A DNA stretch of 64,000 nt from Lactobacillus sp. CBA3605 (GTDB lineage Bacteria > Bacillota > Bacilli > Lactobacillales > Lactobacillaceae), in contig NZ_CP027190.1 of NCBI RefSeq assembly GCF_002970915.1, forward strand, positions 1,488,001-1,552,000, written 5' to 3'. Shown here piece by piece: positions 61,713 to 64,000 of the stretch (position 1 is its first letter; each line of letters starts with the position of its first letter). The notes beneath the pieces are model-generated. The model did not search any database. It was not told the origin of the DNA and saw nothing but the letters and a program-made list of their open reading frames with translations. Made by a program: the position numbers and the translations under genes.

Positions 61713-63413
61713 TTAACGCGCCTCCCGTTCCGCTTGGACGAATTTAGCGACAAATTCGGTTGGATTGAGTTGGTGTTGCGCCGCTAACGTGTAGAGACTT
61801 GTTTTAGCCAAGCCAGCGGTTTTGATGATGGCGGTATCGGTTAAGACGTCAGCGGGGGCCGCATCTTTGATGATTTTGCCATGCCCTAACACGAGGGTCC
61901 GGTCGGTATATTCAAGCATCAGGTGCATATCATGGGTGATGAGCATAATCGTCAAATGCTGTTGCTGATTAAGCGTCGTTAAGAAGGTCATCATTTCAGT
62001 ATAGTGCTTTAAATCTTGGCCGGCCGTGGGTTCATCTAAGATGAGCATGGTTGGTTCCAAGACTAAAATAGCCGCAATGGTCACGCGTTTTTTCTGACCG
62101 AAGCTTAAGGCTGAGATAGGCCAATGGCGAAATTCGTAAAGGCCACAGACTTTTAAAGTGGCTAAGACGCGCTTTTTAATAGTGGCGGTCGCAACGCCAC
62201 GTAAAACCAGCCCAGTTGCGACTTCATCAAAAATCAATGTCTTTGATAGCATTTGATTAGGATCTTGTAAAATATAACCAATTTTGTCTGCACGCTCTTT
62301 AACAGACTGGGTTAAGAGGTCGTGGCCATCGAAGGTTAGGTGTCCCGCTTGAGGTGTTAAAAAACCGGTGATGAGATTGCTAAGAGTCGATTTGCCAGTC
62401 CCGTTTTGGCCGACTAAACTAACCATTTCACCGCGATGCAACGTTAGCGACAATTGGTCAATAATTGGTTTCCTAGGGTCGTAACCAAAACTAAGTTGGT
62501 CGATGTTAAGCAAGGAATCAAGATGCGGCACGGGTGACTTTAAGGCGACCCCGGCTGTCCAATGCTGCAAGGTTGCTGTTAAGTTCGGTACGGTTAATTG
62601 TTGCAGGTCCGCCACATGACTAACTGCATGTAGGTCGATGCCAGCTAATTTTAAGGCGGCTAAGTAAAGCGGTTCGCGGAGGCCTAATTGCGCTAACAAC
62701 GCGGTCTTCAGAATAACTTCGGGTCGATCGTTGGCCACGATTTGACCGTCGCTCATGATGACTAACCGGTCAATCGGTTGTTCTAAGACGGCTTCAATGC
62801 GATGTTCAATAATAACAACGGTTAAAGCTTCTGTGTGAGTTAACTGTTCGATTAAAGCCATTGAAGCTTTGCCTGCTGCGGGATCAAGACTTGCTAAGGG
62901 TTCGTCGAATAAAAGGATTTTACTGTTATCAATTAAAACGCCAGCCATGGCAACCCGCTGCTTTTGACCACCAGATAAGGCTTGGGGTCGTTGATCCAAC
63001 AGCGCTTGCAGGTGTAATGTTTGGGCCCATTTAGCCGTGGCAGCTTGCATCTGTGGTTGTGATTGTTGGTCATTTTCAAGGGAAAAGGCCATGTCTTCTA
63101 CTACGGACAAGCCGACGAATTGACTATCGGGATCTTGTAAGACCGTCCCAACGGCCAGTGAACGTTCAAAAATGGAAGTTGTTTGGACTGCTTGTCCGTT
63201 CACACTAGCTTCACCGCTGAGCTTACCCTTGAAAGATTGGGGAATTAAACCATTGAGACAGCGACCTAGCGTTGATTTTCCTGAACCTGATGGCCCGGCA
63301 ATCAGTACCTTTTCACCGGGATAAATGGCAAGATTAAGGTGACGTAAAGTTGGTTCCGTTTGACTATCATATTGAAATGAAAAGTCTTTGAAGGTAATAA
63401 TCGGTGCAGTCAT
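61713..63413 (-). CDS. ECF transporter fused duplicated ATPase
   Basis: 566 aa with two ABC cassettes. First half: Walker A GPSGSGKST, signature ALSGGQKQR, Walker B ILLFDEP, switch IIEHR. Second half: Walker A GQNGTGKST, signature region ALSFGQKKR (SGG changed to SFG), Walker B MLILDEP, switch ITHDMH. YkoD/EcfA-type fusion of the two ATPase subunits of an ECF transporter. It starts 3 bp after the S component. Confidence 0.93.
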   Translation of the reverse strand: MTAPIITFKDFSFQYDSQTEPTLRHLNLAIYPGEKVLIAGPSGSGKSTLGRCLNGLIPQSFKGKLSGEASVNGQAVQTTSIFERSLAVGTVLQDPDSQFVGLSVVEDMAFSLENDQQSQPQMQAATAKWAQTLHLQALLDQRPQALSGGQKQRVAMAGVLIDNSKILLFDEPLASLDPAAGKASMALIEQLTHTEALTVVIIEHRIEAVLEQPIDRLVIMSDGQIVANDRPEVILKTALLAQLGLREPLYLAALKLAGIDLHAVSHVADLQQLTVPNLTATLQHWTAGVALKSPVPHLDSLLNIDQLSFGYDPRKPIIDQLSLTLHRGEMVSLVGQNGTGKSTLSNLITGFLTPQAGHLTFDGHDLLTQSVKERADKIGYILQDPNQMLSKTLIFDEVATGLVLRGVATATIKKRVLATLKVCGLYEFRHWPISALSFGQKKRVTIAAILVLEPTMLILDEPTAGQDLKHYTEMMTFLTTLNQQQHLTIMLITHDMHLMLEYTDRTLVLGHGKIIKDAAPADVLTDTAIIKTAGLAKTSLYTLAAQHQLNPTEFVAKFVQAEREAR

Positions 63414-63416
63414 AGG

Positions 63417-63977
63417 TTAACGTTCCTTTTTTAAGCTGCCATGTTGAGTCCGCGTCCGGGCGTATAAAACGAGCAGGATGGTCCCAATGACGGCCACTGA
63501 AATTGAGTCGACAATCCAAGTGGTGATACCTTGAACATAGACCTTGCTAGCAGGTTCGTGATAAATAATAATGTCACCGGTGGGTGCTAAGATAACCCAG
63601 CCGATAAAGTTAATGACAATTTGGTAGAGGTTGAACCAGATTAACTTAGCTTTACTTAAAACCCCCTGGTCAATCTTAAGGCGATTTTTGGCAAGCCCAA
63701 AAGCCACCCCAATTAAGCCATCGACAATGACCCAAGTCCACCAAGGGGAACCGTAAGTGACAAAATCATTTAAAGCATGCCCGATAAAAACGGCTAATCC
63801 AGCTGCAACGGGGCCAAAAATGGCACCTAGTAAGGCTAAAAATCCCATGGCAACGTTAAATTGCGTATTCGGGACTCCGGTTGGGATGGCGACAAATTTC
63901 ATGAGGACAAAAATGACAGCTGCGCCGATACCAGTGGCGACAACGGTCCGAATGGAAGTTGATTGTTTATTTTGCAT
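63417..63977 (-). CDS. ECF transporter S component (UPF0397 family)
   Basis: 186-aa membrane protein with about six hydrophobic segments. RTVVATGIGAAVIFVLMKFVAIPTGVPNTQ and FGPVAAGLAVFIGHALNDFVTYGSPWWTWVIVDGLIG are typical of the UPF0397 S components. The ligand of this family is not established; vitamin or nucleoside-type compounds are possible. AAGGAG precedes the ATG. Genes for the ATPase and T component follow, making a dedicated group I ECF transporter. No riboswitch is visible in the few upstream bases inside the window. Confidence 0.9.
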   Translation of the reverse strand: MQNKQSTSIRTVVATGIGAAVIFVLMKFVAIPTGVPNTQFNVAMGFLALLGAIFGPVAAGLAVFIGHALNDFVTYGSPWWTWVIVDGLIGVAFGLAKNRLKIDQGVLSKAKLIWFNLYQIVINFIGWVILAPTGDIIIYHEPASKVYVQGITTWIVDSISVAVIGTILLVLYARTRTQHGSLKKER

Positions 63978-64000
63978 CTAATGACACACTCCTTATAATG

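Overview
The window looks like chromosomal DNA of a lactic acid bacterium of the Lactiplantibacillus (Lactobacillus) plantarum group. The main evidence is a complete lar (lactate racemase) locus whose LarA and LarE keep the L. plantarum active-site residues at the same residue numbers, together with the neighbouring thiMDE operon, oleate hydratase and UPF0397-type ECF transporter. Four perfect 16-bp parS (Spo0J/ParB) sites at 12516, 31248, 37638 and 56874 suggest an origin-proximal segment. No rRNA, tRNA, insertion sequence, prophage or CRISPR array was seen.

Layout. (1) 1-12.2 kb: the 3' part of a giant surface protein with Ig-like domains, an Ala-rich coiled coil and 865 uninterrupted Asp-Thr/Asp-Ser dipeptides. 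It is followed by an unknown 545-aa protein, two paralogous SdgA/SdgB/TarM-like glycosyltransferases (one with an intact EX7E motif, one degenerate) and a small membrane protein. This is probably a surface adhesin with its own O-glycosylation machinery. (2) 12.2-12.6 kb: a structured intergenic block with a large dyad, a candidate minus-strand small RNA and a parS site. (3) 12.6-21.2 kb: the lactate racemase locus. On the minus strand lie larR and the larMN-larQ-larO nickel ECF transporter, plus an unexplained 77-aa protein. On the plus strand lie larA-larB-larC1/C2-larD-larE, with larC joined through a -1 frameshift at an A10 run. (4) 21-25.6 kb: amino-acid permease, PNPOx-like protein, a MerR/old-yellow-enzyme pair, and a second copy of the 77-aa protein. 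(5) 25.8-31.2 kb: TPP riboswitch with thiM-thiD-thiE, then a class I amidotransferase and peptide-binding lipoprotein behind a leader terminator.

(6) 31-46 kb: mostly single metabolic or transport genes: flavoprotein reductase, Nudix, permease, two alpha/beta hydrolases, P2A-type ATPase, GNAT, PspC, a MarR/NAD(P)H-FMN reductase divergent pair, and two MFS exporters, the second preceded by an ArsR regulator. (7) 46-49.5 kb: a 36-aa membrane peptide, two aldo-keto reductases, a nucleoside deoxyribosyltransferase and an RpiR regulator divergent from the next operon. (8) 49.5-52.4 kb: nanE plus PTS EIICB and EIIA, probably for N-acetylmannosamine-type sugars, with a promoter overlapped by a cre-like site and two dyads. 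(9) 52.5-57 kb: HAD hydrolase, oleate hydratase with a perfect cre box, and a large unknown protein with a Cys cluster. (10) 57-61 kb: beta-glucoside PTS (6-phospho-beta-glucosidase, EIIC, EIIB, orphan second EIIB, no EIIA). (11) 60.9-64 kb: an ECF transporter (S, fused double ATPase, T).

Many starts were moved to internal ATG/GTG/TTG codons because the Shine-Dalgarno motif lies inside the longest reading frame; these choices are stated in each entry.
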